From Triplophysa rosa (lineage: Eukaryota > Chordata > Actinopteri > Cypriniformes > Nemacheilidae), in assembly GCF_024868665.1 (NCBI RefSeq), contig NC_079891.1, positions 12,416,229 to 12,480,228 of the forward strand: DNA of 64,000 nucleotides, written 5' to 3'. The notes under the pieces were generated by a model. It saw only the letters and a program-made list of their open reading frames with translations, had not been told where the DNA came from and did not search any database. Shown here in pieces: positions 34,596-46,456 of this stretch (its first letter is position 1; each line of letters starts with the position of its first letter). The position numbers and the translations under genes are program-made.

Positions 34596-37030
34596 CCGGG
34601 TGGGCGCTATTTCTTCTTCTCCCTCACCTCTCAACCGCACCCTGCTACCTTGCCGTCTGGAATTCCAGGGGACTTACCACACTGGGCACGCTCTTTTAGA
34701 ATCTGGGGCAGAGGGGAATTTCATCAGCACCCACAAAGCCCGTGAATGGGGAATTCCCACCATACCTCTTGAGAAACCCTTGGACGCCAGGTTGCTGGGG
34801 GACAGACCTCTCTACCCTATTTCTCATGTCACTCCTAACGTAAGTCTCACACTCTCTGGCAACCACCGTGAGAATATTGTGTTGTACATTCTCGATGCCC
34901 CTGGAAACAAAATTGTTTTGGGGCATCCTTGGCTTGTACAAAACACAACCCTCACATGGATTGGCAATCCAGTTCTGTCCTAACCTGGAGCCCATCGTGT
35001 CATGTTTCTTGTCTTGGTCTTGCTTCCTCTCCTGTTTCTGTTTTTGTCGTTCGCAGGTGCAACCCGCAGACTTGACAGGCGTTCCGGTGGAGTACCATAA
35101 TCTCAGCACGGTCTTCAGTAAAGCCCGAGTGACCTCTCTTCCTCATCGCCCATATGACTGTGCCATTGACCTCCTCCTGGGTACTTCTCCGCCTAAGGGT
35201 CGCTTGTACTCCCTTTCCGATCCTGAAAGAGAGGCCATGGACAAGTACATTCAAGAATCCCTTTTGGCTGGTCTCGTTCGTCACTCATCCACCCCTGCAG
35301 GCGCTGGGTTCTTTGTCGGGAAGAAGGACGGCTCCCTTCACCCTTGTATTGATTATCGAGGTTTGAATGACATCACTGTTAAGAATAGGTACCCCCTACC
35401 TCTCGTGTCTTCTGCCTTTGAACTCTTACAGGGAGCTCGGCTATTTACCAAGCTAAAGCTACGCAACAACTACCATCTCGTCCGCATTCGGGAAGGTGAT
35501 GAGTGGAAGACGGCCTTTAACAATCCATCGGGATACTACGAATACTTGGTTCTCCCATTTGGGCTTACCAATGCTCCAGCCGTCTTCCAAGACCTCGTCA
35601 ATAGCGTTCTGGGTGACATGATTAATAAGTTTGTCTTCGTGTACCTGGACGACATCTTAATATTTTCCCCTTCTCTCCAGGCCCACACCCAGCATGTTAG
35701 GCAAGTCCTTCAGCATCTACTAGCGAAACAACTTTATGTCAAGGCAGAGAAGTGCGAATTCCATGCCGAGTCTGTTACGTTCCTTGGTCACATAAGCTCG
35801 TCCAACGGTATCCAGGCTGATCCAGCTAAAATAAAGGCTGTCACCGACTGGCCCACCCCCGACTCTCACAAGGCCCTCCACCACTTCCTGGGTTTCGCCA
35901 ATTTCTACCGGCGATTCATCAATAACTTTGCCTCTTTGCCGCGCCTCTCACTGCATTGACCTCCACCAAGATGACATTCAGGTGGAACAAGGACGCGCAG
36001 GTCACTTTTGATTCATTGAAGTCCCGGTTTGTCTCTGCACCTGTTTTGTCTGTTCCAGATCCTGCATGTCAATTTATTGTTGAGGTCGATGCATCGGCTG
36101 TCAAGGTCGGCGCAGTCTTATCACAGCGATCTCTTACAGATGGGAAGGTGCACCCTTGCGCCTTTTACTCCCACCGCCTCAACCCTGCTGAACGTATCTA
36201 CGACATTGGCAACCGAGAGTTGTTAGCGGTTAGACTAAATTCTTATGGTCCGTCCAGACCAAGTTAGAGTACATCCGTTCGGCCAAGAGATTGTGTCCAC
36301 GTCAGGCCCGCTGGGCACTCTTCTTTGGCAGATTTAACTTCACCCTCTCGTACCGGCCAGGGGCTAAGAATACCAAACCTGATGCCCCCTCTTGTCAGAT
36401 CGAGACCCCAGAGAGAGAGCTCTCAGTTGAGGCTATCCTCCCTGAGAGGATGGTGGTCGGAGCTCTCTCCTGGGGCATCGAGCGACGAGTGGCCCTGGCC
36501 GGTCGAGGGGTGCAAGTGCCAACCGAGTGTCCAGAGGGTCAGTTGTCAGTACCGGCTGCGTTGCGTCCTGAGGTTCTATAATGGGGTCACTCATCCAAAC
36601 TGGTCTGCCATCCAGGAATCAAGGGAACGTTGGCTGCCATCCGTCAGCGTTTTTGGTTGCCATCCCTGGCCGCCGATGTCAAACAGTTCGTGTTGGCCTG
36701 CCCAACCTGCGCTCAATGCAAGATGCTCAATCGTCCTCCCGCTGGTTTGCTCCGTCTGGTCTGCCCCTGCCCATTCCATCCCGCCCGTGGTCGCACATCG
36801 CGCTTGATTTCGTCACAGGGCTTCCCTCTTCTAATGGTAATACCGTGGTTCTCTCCAAGACGGCAAATTTCATCCCTCTACCCAAGCTCCCCTCTGCCCG
36901 GGAAACTGCTCAACTGATGGTGGATCACGTTTTCCGGCTCCATGGCTTGCCGATCGACGTGGTTTCAGATAGGGGCCCTCAGTTTTCTTCCCGGTTCTGG
37001 AAAGAGTTCTGTAGACAGATCGGGGCCTCT
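34596..37030 (+). pseudogene. pol of family B gypsy element (PR-RT-RNase H-partial integrase), broken
   Basis: Protease region at 34650-34980 has ESGAEGNFI, where the catalytic Asp of the usual DSG is Glu. RT at 35050-35959: [16 protein letters not shown], then [15 protein letters not shown], where the first catalytic Asp (normally LDL) is Lys; the [10 protein letters not shown] active site is intact. RNase H start at 35956-36267 ([18 protein letters not shown]). Integrase: CPTCAQCK of the zinc-binding domain (near 36700), [11 protein letters not shown] and [11 protein letters not shown] of the DDE core. The sequence stops before the third acidic residue, at a deletion junction near 37030. 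Frames shift at about 34985, 35950, 36270 and 36600. The protein would have copied and integrated element RNA; it is dead several times over. Confidence 0.88.
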
Positions 37031-37031
37031 G

Positions 37032-37173
37032 CCTCTTGAACTTTAAACTGTTTCGACTGCTGTGGCTACATATTATTGAATCTCTGCTCTTACAGGTTGT
37101 TGTTTGAAGAGTTTGTGACCCATTAATAAATATTGTCTGAACCCTGCATTTGACTCTCACGTAATCCCTGACA
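37032..37173 (+). repeat. Truncated 3' LTR of family B
   Basis: Matches 33556-33698 of the 5' LTR. A CCTCT repeat at the junction (37026-37036) suggests a microhomology deletion joining integrase to U5. Confidence 0.85.
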
Positions 37174-37372
37174 GGATCTAGTGTTGGCGGTATTGGACAA
37201 CTGAGTACAGTGCTCTCCATGTCAAGTCAAATTGTTTGGGAAAGAGATCAAGCACCTTTTTCATTTCTCAGAGAAATAATGTGGAGTTGGAGACGAATCT
37301 GACACAGATACAGCAGTGAATTCTGCAGAGTTAGTTAAAGCAAAGTGTTGCTACTAAAAACACATCTTGATG

Positions 37373-37936
37373 TGTCATGGCTCTGCTTCATTTAGTCATG
37401 TTTTTCTTGGTCCTGTAGCAGAGCCATGACAAAGCCTTTGGTTATGTGTGGAGAGAAACATATTATTGTCCTTTTGACAATAATATACGTTCTCTCCAGT
37501 GTCTCGTCATTGACCCCGCCCCTCTCGTTTCCTTGTTATCTTTCCCTGAGTGTTTTATTACCCACACCTGCCCTGTGTCATTATCCCTCGTTTGTCTTTC
37601 CTATATATACCCTCTTGTTTCTTTGTCCTGTGCTCGTGGATTGTCTTATGGATGTGCTATGTTTGGTGTGTTTCGTTTTGACGCCGCGTCTCAGCCTTGC
37701 CTTGCCTTGCCTTGTCCTGTCCGTGAACCTGTTTTGTTAAGTGAGTTGTTTTAGTGTTCTTTGGTTTTTGTCTTGCCCCCTCGTGGGAAGTTTTTGTTTG
37801 TTGTATTTTCCTCAGTTTAGTTTTTCCCCATTGTGGGTGTTTTTGTTTCTGTTTTTGTTAAGAAATAAAGTCTTGTTTTTGTTAACCCCTTACTGCCTGC
37901 CTGCGCTTGGGTTCTTCAGCCGCCCCAATCGTGACA
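37373..37936 (+). mobile_element. Solo LTR, family A type
   Basis: 564 bp, TGTCATGG…GTGACA, flanked by TTGATG (37367-37372 and 37937-37942). TATATATA at 37602-37609; the R-start motif GCTCGTGGATT at 37632, exactly 30 nt downstream, has one change from family A. AATAAA lies near 37864. It is plus-oriented, opposite to the 4855 element. Confidence 0.88.
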
Positions 37937-37942
37937 TTGATG

Positions 37943-39158
37943 ATCTTAGACCACACTTCAAAAGTGTTTCTCCTGAGGCGGTGTGCTGTATGTTGCAAGC
38001 ACTTTAATTTATTCCTATGGGCTGAAGTACTTTTTATTGTTGTCTTGATTTTATATTTAATTATTTATTTTGTGGGACTAGTGATTTAGATATCACATAC
38101 TCTAACAAGCTGATGAAGAAAGCACTAACAGGGCAAAAAGTGACATTCCCAGTGTCTCACCTGCCTAGAAAAACATAACCATACCTCAGATATATCATAT
38201 GTACAGCTTACATTGTGTTTTGACATACCTGTGATAACTAAAGCCTTCCCTGTGTAAAATCTGTTATTCAAGTACAAGAGTCTCAAATTGTTAGCGATGA
38301 TGGTTAAGACTTTAAGAGATTCTTCCGATTCATATTTCATAATGAAGAGGATTTAGTTTCCTTTTGTTAAAAAATGGCCTATAAGTCAAACTCCAGGTCA
38401 ATGGGAAGAGTTATGAATGTGAGAAATATTATCTTCAATCCACAAGATGATATTTCAGGATTTGAGCCTAATCTTAAAGCAAAAGTTTAATTGAGTCTTC
38501 AGAAATATAAAAACAACACTCATGTGCATGTAAAGGGTATTGCATTTATTGCAATAAGCTTGCAAACCATGAACATGCCTTAAGTCCACAATGATGTTTC
38601 ATTTCATAAGAAAGAGAAGTAGGCAGAGACTGCATGTGTCTATTAGAGCTAAATGTTTTCAGAATTCAGCTGTATAAATGTCCACTTAAAGACTGACAGG
38701 AGTTTAAAGAGAGCTCATTTTAAAGCAGCGTTAATTTTTTTTTCATTGATGTATTCTCATATCTTTATTAAAGCCGATAATAATACATTGTAAGCCTAGA
38801 CGGCCTTTAATATTAAGAAAGTCAAATCCCTTTTAATAGAAGAGAACTTCTAATAAAACTAGCAAGCTGGAAAACCTTGTGGTGCTTTTTTAAAAAGAGA
38901 GAACTTTTTTTCATTTTCATGATAAATTAAATTATAATGGCAGGTTTCACTGAACTACATGAACAGCAAGGGATTTGTAAGGACTTAATGTCAGAATTGG
39001 TGCTTTGTGTCAAATCAAACCAGAGTACGTTTTTTGACCTTTTACTTCAAGAGCTGTATATACTCAATATACAGTATGGACAACTAATAGTGTACACAAT
39101 ATTCTGTATTTTGGTAATAGTGAATGCACTCTGCATCTTGTAAAGTTGCTAGAACACA
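37943..39158. other. Intergenic sequence, nothing recognised
   Basis: AT-rich, with no supported gene or repeat. Confidence 0.5.
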
Positions 39159-39535
39159 CACTGTAAAACTTTGCTGTAGTTTTGCAGCAGGTTCGCCAGT
39201 AACTTACTATAGATTTAATTTAAAACATAAACTTATGTAGTTCTTATATTTTCTTTCATAAAACAAGACTAAATATCTTAGGTCACTTTTCTAGTTATGT
39301 AAATATATCATAATTTAAGAAGTTTTAAATATTTTTACTAGAAAACAAAACAGAAATGCTTAGAGAATGTGATTTATTGCAGTGTTGCTGTGTTAATTCC
39401 AGTAATGAAGAGCCTCTTCTTGCTGATTTTGAATCTCAAAAGTTAAAGTGTTTTACAGGAAACTATTAAGTAGTAATAAATCTACAGTAAGTTACTGGCA
39501 AACCTGCTGCAAAACTACAGCAATGTTTTACAGTG
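39159..39535. mobile_element. MITE with ~60-bp inverted repeats
   Basis: CACTGTAAAACTTTGCTGTA at the left is mirrored by the right end with few changes, through CAGGTTCGCCAGTAACTTAC. 377 bp, no coding. I see no clear target duplication, so the superfamily is open. Confidence 0.78.
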
Positions 39536-39629
39536 CAGATCTGCTGAGACTGGTTAAATTAATAAATATACCTATCTTTGTGTGTTTTGTGTTTTTTTGT
39601 GTAGCACAAAAGTAAAATATTTTACTCAA

Positions 39630-41590
39630 CTCAACTTTATTTATATAGCGCTTTTTACAATTTTCATTGTTACAAAGCAGCTGTACATAAAACATATTGA
39701 CTATAAGCAAAACAATTAAAGTTGTACCTGCAAAAACAAGAAAAAGTTGAAAACACAGAAGACAGACATACCCACATACAAAACACTCCACACACACAAT
39801 ATGCACACGTACTAACACACATAGACATAGACAAACACACACGGATGCGCATGCACACACACACGTACACAGACAAGTATGCACACACACACACACACAC
39901 ACGCTCAGTGAGAGCACACATTTAATATAAAGGAGAGAGAAGCACGGGTCAAATATAACAGACTATAAATTCCTATATGCAATATTAATTACGTAAAACT
40001 TTAAAATTCTAAAGCAGCCCCCCCCGGCCAGGCAAATAGTGCAAAAAACAGTATGCAAATGGTGGTGAGGAACTCAAAACTCTAATCGAGAAACAAAACT
40101 TCAGGAGAACCCAGGCCCAACCAGGGGATTCCAGTTACCCTCTGGCAAAAGCTGCTGCCTCTGCACAAGCTCCAGAGAGCTTGCACAACAAGGCTAAATA
40201 AAATAAATAAACTTACTAATAAGGTAAATTATAGTTTAAGTAAATTTTGTGGCGAAGACATGTCAGGTGACCGCGTCCTTCTTTATCCAGCTCTATCATC
40301 TCAGCTCTTGTCAGGTTGCCGCTTCCCATTCTCCGCTCTACCATCAGGTCAGGCCATGAACTGCATCCTGCTCGCTGTGGTAACCTTGGAACAATGAGAC
40401 AAGACTGGCTGAGAGTAGAGTACTGTTCTGCACTCTTTGATGCAACAAGTACATCAGTTGTGTTTTTGGTTCCGGTTGATCTAACTAATGCAGCCTAAAC
40501 CCTCAGAGGATTTATATTATGGAAGAGTAGTGTATGCAAGATTAAAAAGATGCATCTTTAGTCTAGATTTAAACTGACAGAGTGTGTCTGCCTCCCAGAC
40601 AGTGCAGGGAAGACTATTCCAAAGTTTAGGCACTAGATAGGAGAAGGATCTACCACCTGCACTTGATTTTGAAATTCTAGGTATTACCAACTGACAGGAC
40701 GCCTGAGAGCGTAATGCACATGAAGGACTGTAATACAAACGGAGTTCATTCAAGTATTGTGGAGCTAAACCATGTAGGGCTTTAAAGGTAAAAAGCAAGA
40801 TTTTAAAGTTGACACAATGCTTTATATGTAACCAGTGCAAGGTTGACAGAACCGGGCTAATATGTTCATACTTTTTTGTGCGTGTAAGAACTCGAGCTGC
40901 CGCGTTTTGGACCAGTTGGAGTTTTTGTAATAAGCCTGCAGGGCAACCACCTAACAATGCATTACAGTAATCTAGTCTTGATGTCATGAATGCATTAATT
41001 AAGTTCTCTGCATCTGACATTGAAAGCATATGACGTAGTTTAGATATATTCTTAAGATGGAAAAACGCAATTTTACAGGTGCTGGCGATGTGGCTCTCAA
41101 ATGACAGATTACTATCGAATAGAACGCCAAGATTCTTTGCTGACGACGAGGCTTTTATGGAACATCCGTCAAGAGTTAAACAGTATTCTTGGTTGTTACT
41201 TATAGCAGTTTTCGGTCCAATAAGTAACACTTCTGTTTTGTCCGAGTTCAGTAATAAAAAGTTGTTACTCATCCAGTTTTTTATATCGACTATGCATTCC
41301 ATTATTCGATGGAACTGCTGTGTTTCATGAGTCTTCGAGGAAATATAAAGTTGAGTATCATCAGCATAACAGTGAAAGCTAACTCCGTGTCGCTTTATTA
41401 TATCTCCTAGAGGTAGCATGTATAATGCGAAGAGCAGAGGCCCTGAGACTGAGCCCTGTGGTACACCGTACTGGACTTGCGATTTGAGTGACACCTCATT
41501 GTTTATTGCTACAAATTGAAAACGGTCGGATAAATAAGATTTAAACCATTTCAAAGCTAATTTTAAAGGAGATTTTATAACAAAATATTG
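39630..41590 (-). pseudogene. 5'-truncated LINE, RT half plus 3' UTR
   Basis: Minus-strand ORF 41554-40517 (345 aa) is intact over the retained part of the [47 protein letters not shown] (YADD active site), FLLLNSDKTEVLLIG, NLGVLFDSNLSF, SRLDYCNALLGGCPA. It ends AYTTLP and stops. The 3' UTR runs to TATATAGCGCTTTTTACAA (39640-39660) and contains a CA/TG microsatellite at 39773-39903. The fingers and endonuclease are missing by 5' truncation. CR1/I-like clade, different from the 14-19 kb LINEs and similar to the copy at 23338. The CV-rich and H/T-rich ORFs around 39528-39925 are microsatellite shadows. Confidence 0.85.
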
Positions 41591-41802
41591 TTATAACTGC
41601 TACACAGGTGTTAACAGAAAACAACAGTTTGGGTAGGGGCTGTCAGGGTCCACACAGGACAAGAAGTTGTTATTCAACAATATCATTAATCTACATTTGG
41701 CGTTGGGGTTTTACTTATGGCATTTGTTGCCCTTTTTAAAGCTTGGTATTTATTAGTTTTTATGAACTGTTATTGTGTCCAAGGTGTTAACCGGAGATAC
41801 GT

Positions 41803-42332
41803 TGTCATGGTTCTGCCTCTTCTTGTCATATCTTTCTTGGTTTTGTGGCAGAACCATGGCAGAGCCTCTTGTTTTGTCTGGAGAGAAACATATTATTGTC
41901 GGCCACGACATAATGTGCGTTCTCTCCGGTCTCGTCTATGGCCCCGCCCCTCTCGTTTCCTCGTTTAGCTTTCCATTAGTATTTCATTCCCCACACCTGT
42001 CCCTTGTTAATTACCCTTTGTTAGTTTCCCCTATATAATGCCCTCGTGTTTTCTGTCTTGAGCCTGTTCGTTGTATTGTTTAAGATGGTGCGTCTTTTCA
42101 TGTCCTGGAAATCCACGAGCTAAGTAAGTTTAGTCAGTGTTACTCCTTGTCTTAGTTTAGTTTATTTAGTTTAGTGTTCCTGTTTAGTCTGTTTATTATA
42201 TTCCCCTGTTTTTTTGTTGTTGTTGTTGTTTTACCCCCTTGTGGGTTTTTATTTGTTATTTAATAAAGAGTTTTTGTTACGTTTAACCCCTTGTCTGCCT
42301 GCGCTTGGGTTCATCTGCCACATACCCTGACA
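41803..42332 (+). mobile_element. Solo LTR, diverged relative of family A
   Basis: 530 bp, TGTCATGG…CTGACA, with a perfect 5-bp target duplication TACGT (41798-41802 and 42333-42337). TATATAATG near 42032, AATAAAGAG near 42262. Confidence 0.9.
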
Positions 42333-42337
42333 TACGT

Positions 42338-45012
42338 AAAGGTAAATGAAATGTTTCATGAAAAAAAACAGAATAAGGGTTTGAAATATCAACTTTCAAC
42401 TTTAGGTGAACTATTCTTTTGATTAAGCATGTCATTTTTACAAAAAAAAATTCTTACTCTTGTTGGTTAGTGATGTTTAATGTCACATCTGTAAAAGGCA
42501 TGTTGGCACATTATAATTTGAAATCCATTCTAAAGTGTTCTATCTCCTGCAGGTTGAGTCTTCTCAGACACCGGTCGGCCTCATTAGTGTCCAGCACCTG
42601 GAGACAAGAGGTCAAGAACTGAACCAGTGGCTTATTTCATGCACCTTTGCTATACTGTATGTAAAGTTGAATACTGTGACCTAATGTTGCAGTAAGGCTG
42701 ACAGACATAACTCTTGATCCTTGTGATGTGTGAGGTGTGATGAAATTGCCATTGGATCCAACTGTTCTCAACTTGCTTGTACTCCAGATTTTATTCAATC
42801 AAATTTTATTCATTCAATAAATAGTATTTTTCTGAAAAAAGGAACAGGTTTTGTGATTTATTTGCTGAACTGTGGGTGATGAAATATGTAATATCCTGGG
42901 TATTAAAATGATCAGTCTCGGATCCATTGAGAGGGTTGACGTTGTTGAATCAGTACCCCACTAAGGGACTTGCCGCAATGGGAATTGCTTCAGTCTGAAC
43001 ATGTCACCTCTATAATATTTCTAGGAATATAATGTACAATTGTCCTTTCCTCGCTCAGATTTAAGTTTCTCTGTCTTGTCATTGTTCAAAACTTTTACAC
43101 ACGCACACAATATCAAATATCAATAATGTTTAGTCTCTGTCATTGATTTTATTGGTACGCATATAAGTATTTCACATGCATAATGCAAAGTAGCTCTTAC
43201 ACTCCAGCTTTTGTTCTTTAAACAGTTAAGATCTTGAAAAACACAGATAAGGTGAACTTATTCAAATGAACAAGACAACTCTCCAATCTAACGCTTCATA
43301 TTCTCAGATAAGATGGGCTGCTTTATTTTCTCTGAATTGCAACAGGGAACGGTTAAGATGCACAAATAAATGTACTTTCGTCTGAGGATGAAAGTTCTTT
43401 TTACGTGTGTCAGAAAGAATTGATCACATGGGTCGACCGGAACACCTGAATACAATACCAGTGATTGTGTGTCATGCTGACCTCAGTGTCATGTGACTCC
43501 GTTTTGGCCAGGTGTTGCCTGTATCTGGAGCAGAAAATGTTTTCGTTTTACAGCCAAAGCCAAAATAAACTCAAGCATCAATACGGAAAAGAGTATTAGG
43601 GAAATAAAACCTACAACAAATATGTAGACTAAATTGTGGGGTTAATTTGTGCAGCATTGCTGTACAAAAACCTGCATTTTAATTAGTGAGCAGCCACAAT
43701 TTAACCAGGAACTAATGTATAGAAATAGCACCCAGACTGTGGTACTGTGCATCCTCCTCAACCAAGCACTCAAGACCAATCACAAGATTGATAAATACGC
43801 ATGTGCAGCACTGATTTTGTGAACATGTTTGTGCGATTACCTTTGCATAATTTACATAATTTCTTTATTAAATGAGCACTTGGGTGTACAATATACACAC
43901 AATTCGATACAATACATGATGGGTTCACATTATAATAGTAACACAACATTTTGAACAAAACATAAAACTGATAATTGACCTGAAAATTATTTGTTTTTTT
44001 AAACATCAGCTTGTTTAATTGAACTTTCTGTATGTAAATTATTAAAATCTAAAGATGAACTGTAACTGAAAAAAATAACTTAATTTCAACATAGGCTACT
44101 GTACATTTAAAATTAAGAAAGGAATTCAGAAACCTTGAGAGAGAACATCTTAAAACAATAAAAGTGCACACAAACACAAAAAACACATTAGGATTAAACA
44201 ACTATTATATTGTTAAAAAAAAGCTCTAAAAATCATACAGTATCATGCAATATGTATCATTACACCTCTATAAGAGTACTGAAACACAGGCAAATATTAA
44301 TAACTAGTGTATGGATGTACTGGCATGTGCATTTTTTCTGAGATCTACAGTACAACCGAAGTCACAATTCGCCATGTAGTTGTGCTATTCTAATTTTATA
44401 GACCAGTATGCGGTTCATTCAGTGGCGCAGACGCGCTCTCTGTCATCTGATGAACACATGAATCCACTTTATGAATCTCAGTTGTTTCAGTCCAGACCCT
44501 CAGATTAATGATTTCAGACTTGTAATCCATAATCGAGGGATAGAAAATAATAAAGAATTAGAAATGACGGGCAAAGAAAATTTGACTAGGCATATGACTG
44601 ACTGATGTCCATTGTAAATCTATGATGACTGATGTGTCATTCTTCAGTTATAAAACACAGTTTCAGAGCAGATCTTCCCGGAACAAAGCCACTGCCTGCT
44701 GAAACTCTTCTGCACAATTGAATTGTCTGAAAGCGTGTAGAGCCGCAAAAAGCCTGCTAGCTTTGTTTTAGAATCACTTACAAATACTCCTAGTAGCAAA
44801 CAATGAAACTCAATATACTTCATTTGGAACATTTGGAATTTAGAAAAAAAAAACCTAGAGAGCTTTTACGGCCAAGTGACCTTGGTGAGGTCAGAAAGAC
44901 GTATCTAACTTTAAAAACTCCATTACCTACTTGGTAGAAAAAAGACTTGGTCTTTTTTTTTAAAGAGGAAAGTACTGCACAGTATCTCACCTTTATCTCC
45001 TGATAGCAGGTC
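42338..45012. other. Intergenic sequence, nothing recognised
   Basis: No coding region, RNA gene or clear transposon recognised. Confidence 0.45.
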
Positions 45013-45017
45013 TTTGT

Positions 45018-45577
45018 TGTCACGGTCCCACCATCTTGTTTATGAAATTCTAGTTGTGTGGTGGGATCGGGGCAGAGTCCTTAGGTTATGTGTGGAGAGA
45101 AACATATTGTTGTCCGTTTGACAATAATATACGTTCTCTCCAGTGTCTTGTCATTGGCCCCATTCCTCTCGTTTCCTTGTCATCTTCCCCTGAGTGTTTA
45201 ATTACCCACACCTGCCCTGTGTCATTATCCCTTGTTTGTCTTACCTATATATACCCTCTTGTTTCTTTGTCCTGTGTTCGGTCATTGTATGTGGTGTGCG
45301 TTCCCGATGTTCCTCGTTATGCCTGTACCCCTTGTTGCCGTTTCGTCTGTATAGTAAGTGTAGAGTTTAGTCTTTGTCAAGTGTTGTTTAGTTTAGTTTA
45401 GTTTAGTTTAGTGTTTAGTTAGTTTATGTCCCTTTTTGCTTATATTATATCCTGTTCTTGTTTACACCCCATCGCGGGTTTTTGTTTTGTGTTTATTATC
45501 TGTTATTAAAGTCTTGTCTGTTAACCCCTTCACTGCCTGCCTGCGCTTGGGTTCTTCCACCACCACGATTCGTGACA
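45018..45577 (+). mobile_element. Solo LTR, family A-like
   Basis: 560 bp, TGTCACGG…GTGACA, with a perfect 5-bp target duplication TTTGT (45013-45017 and 45578-45582). TATATATACC near 45247; a small TTTAG tandem near 45389-45420; polyadenylation-like ATTAAA near 45505. Confidence 0.9.
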
Positions 45578-45582
45578 TTTGT

Positions 45583-46247
45583 GTTATCTTATTCATATTG
45601 GTAAGAAGGGAGAGACGTGAAGAAGGGAAAAAGCCTCCAAGGCGTGATACACTACGCACTCCCCATGGATGGCGAGATACCAAACATTTCCTTTCCAAAC
45701 TTTCCACACTTTCATGCTAAAGGAGATGAGTGCCAGTTGCATTGTAAGAAGAAGCTTCTTTTGGATTTCTCTACAGACAAATACATTAGAGGGATACATC
45801 TGAAAAGCAGAGCATATGCCACGATATGCGTGCCTGTGTGTGTGTTTGCGGATATGTACTCGCGTAGAGCCGGGCTGAATAGCATAAAGACAACTTTTAA
45901 AGAAAAAACTGTGTGACATTCCCAGAGTGTCTGTCTGCCAGTCAGAATTCCCAAGCACACTAGGTGATGTCCTCCAAAGCACAGATCTACCTGTGCAAGA
46001 AGCCCCTGTGACAGAACACATGCCGCACAGATTTTCACAGATGGGTTGCAGTGGCCTGTGAGGTTTATCTCTCACTCTCTTGACACTGAGAATGACAAGT
46101 AACACTGTAGTACACCACGCTAATGCTGTAGCAGATTTAAAACCCAGTATAGTTCTCATTTTGTACCACATACAAAATTTAACCATTCATGCTGAAATTC
46201 CTGGCAATTGATTATTTATTTGTATACCTCAGTAACTAAACATAGGC
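45583..46247. other. Intergenic sequence, nothing recognised
   Basis: Overlapping short ORFs on both strands lack domain character. Confidence 0.45.
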
Positions 46248-46249
46248 TA

Positions 46250-46454
46250 CACAGCAAAATCGCGAGTGTTAAAAAATGTCAGATTAACTCTCACAGTGTA
46301 TATATAATCCACAATTTATCTGTGGATTATATGTACACTGTGAGAGTTAATTTATCTAACTCTCACAGTGTATATATAATCCACAGATAATGTGGATTAT
46401 ATATACATTGTGAGAGTTAATTTGACATTTTTTAACACTCACGATTTTGCTGTG
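46250..46454. mobile_element. Palindromic TA-flanked MITE with duplicated hairpin core
   Basis: 205 bp, CACAGCAAAATCG…CGATTTTGCTGTG, flanked by TA (46248-46249, 46455-46456), consistent with a Tc1/mariner MITE. Inside the arms are two consecutive hairpins of the same ~65-bp palindrome, each with CTCACAGTGTATA and its complement (about 46287-46352 and 46358-46421). The whole element is nearly a perfect inverted repeat. Confidence 0.88.
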
Positions 46455-46456
46455 TA

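Larger units (their letters stand above)
33109..37173 (+). mobile_element. Tf1/sushi-type gypsy LTR retrotransposon, family B, decayed
   Basis: 5' LTR 33109-33698, then gag, protease, RT, RNase H and integrase pieces, and a truncated 3' LTR (37032-37173). Flanks GGATCT (33103-33108 and 37174-37179) form a 6-bp target duplication. The order protease-RT-RNase H-integrase is gypsy-like. Multiple stops and frameshifts and a deletion removing the integrase C-terminus, the polypurine tract and most of the 3' LTR show it is dead. It is the only LTR element here with pol, and so a model for the helper of families A and C. Confidence 0.9.

Noticed and set aside
39528..39925. Cysteine/valine-rich and histidine/threonine-rich ORFs
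   Set aside because: Products of the CA/TG microsatellite at 39773-39903.
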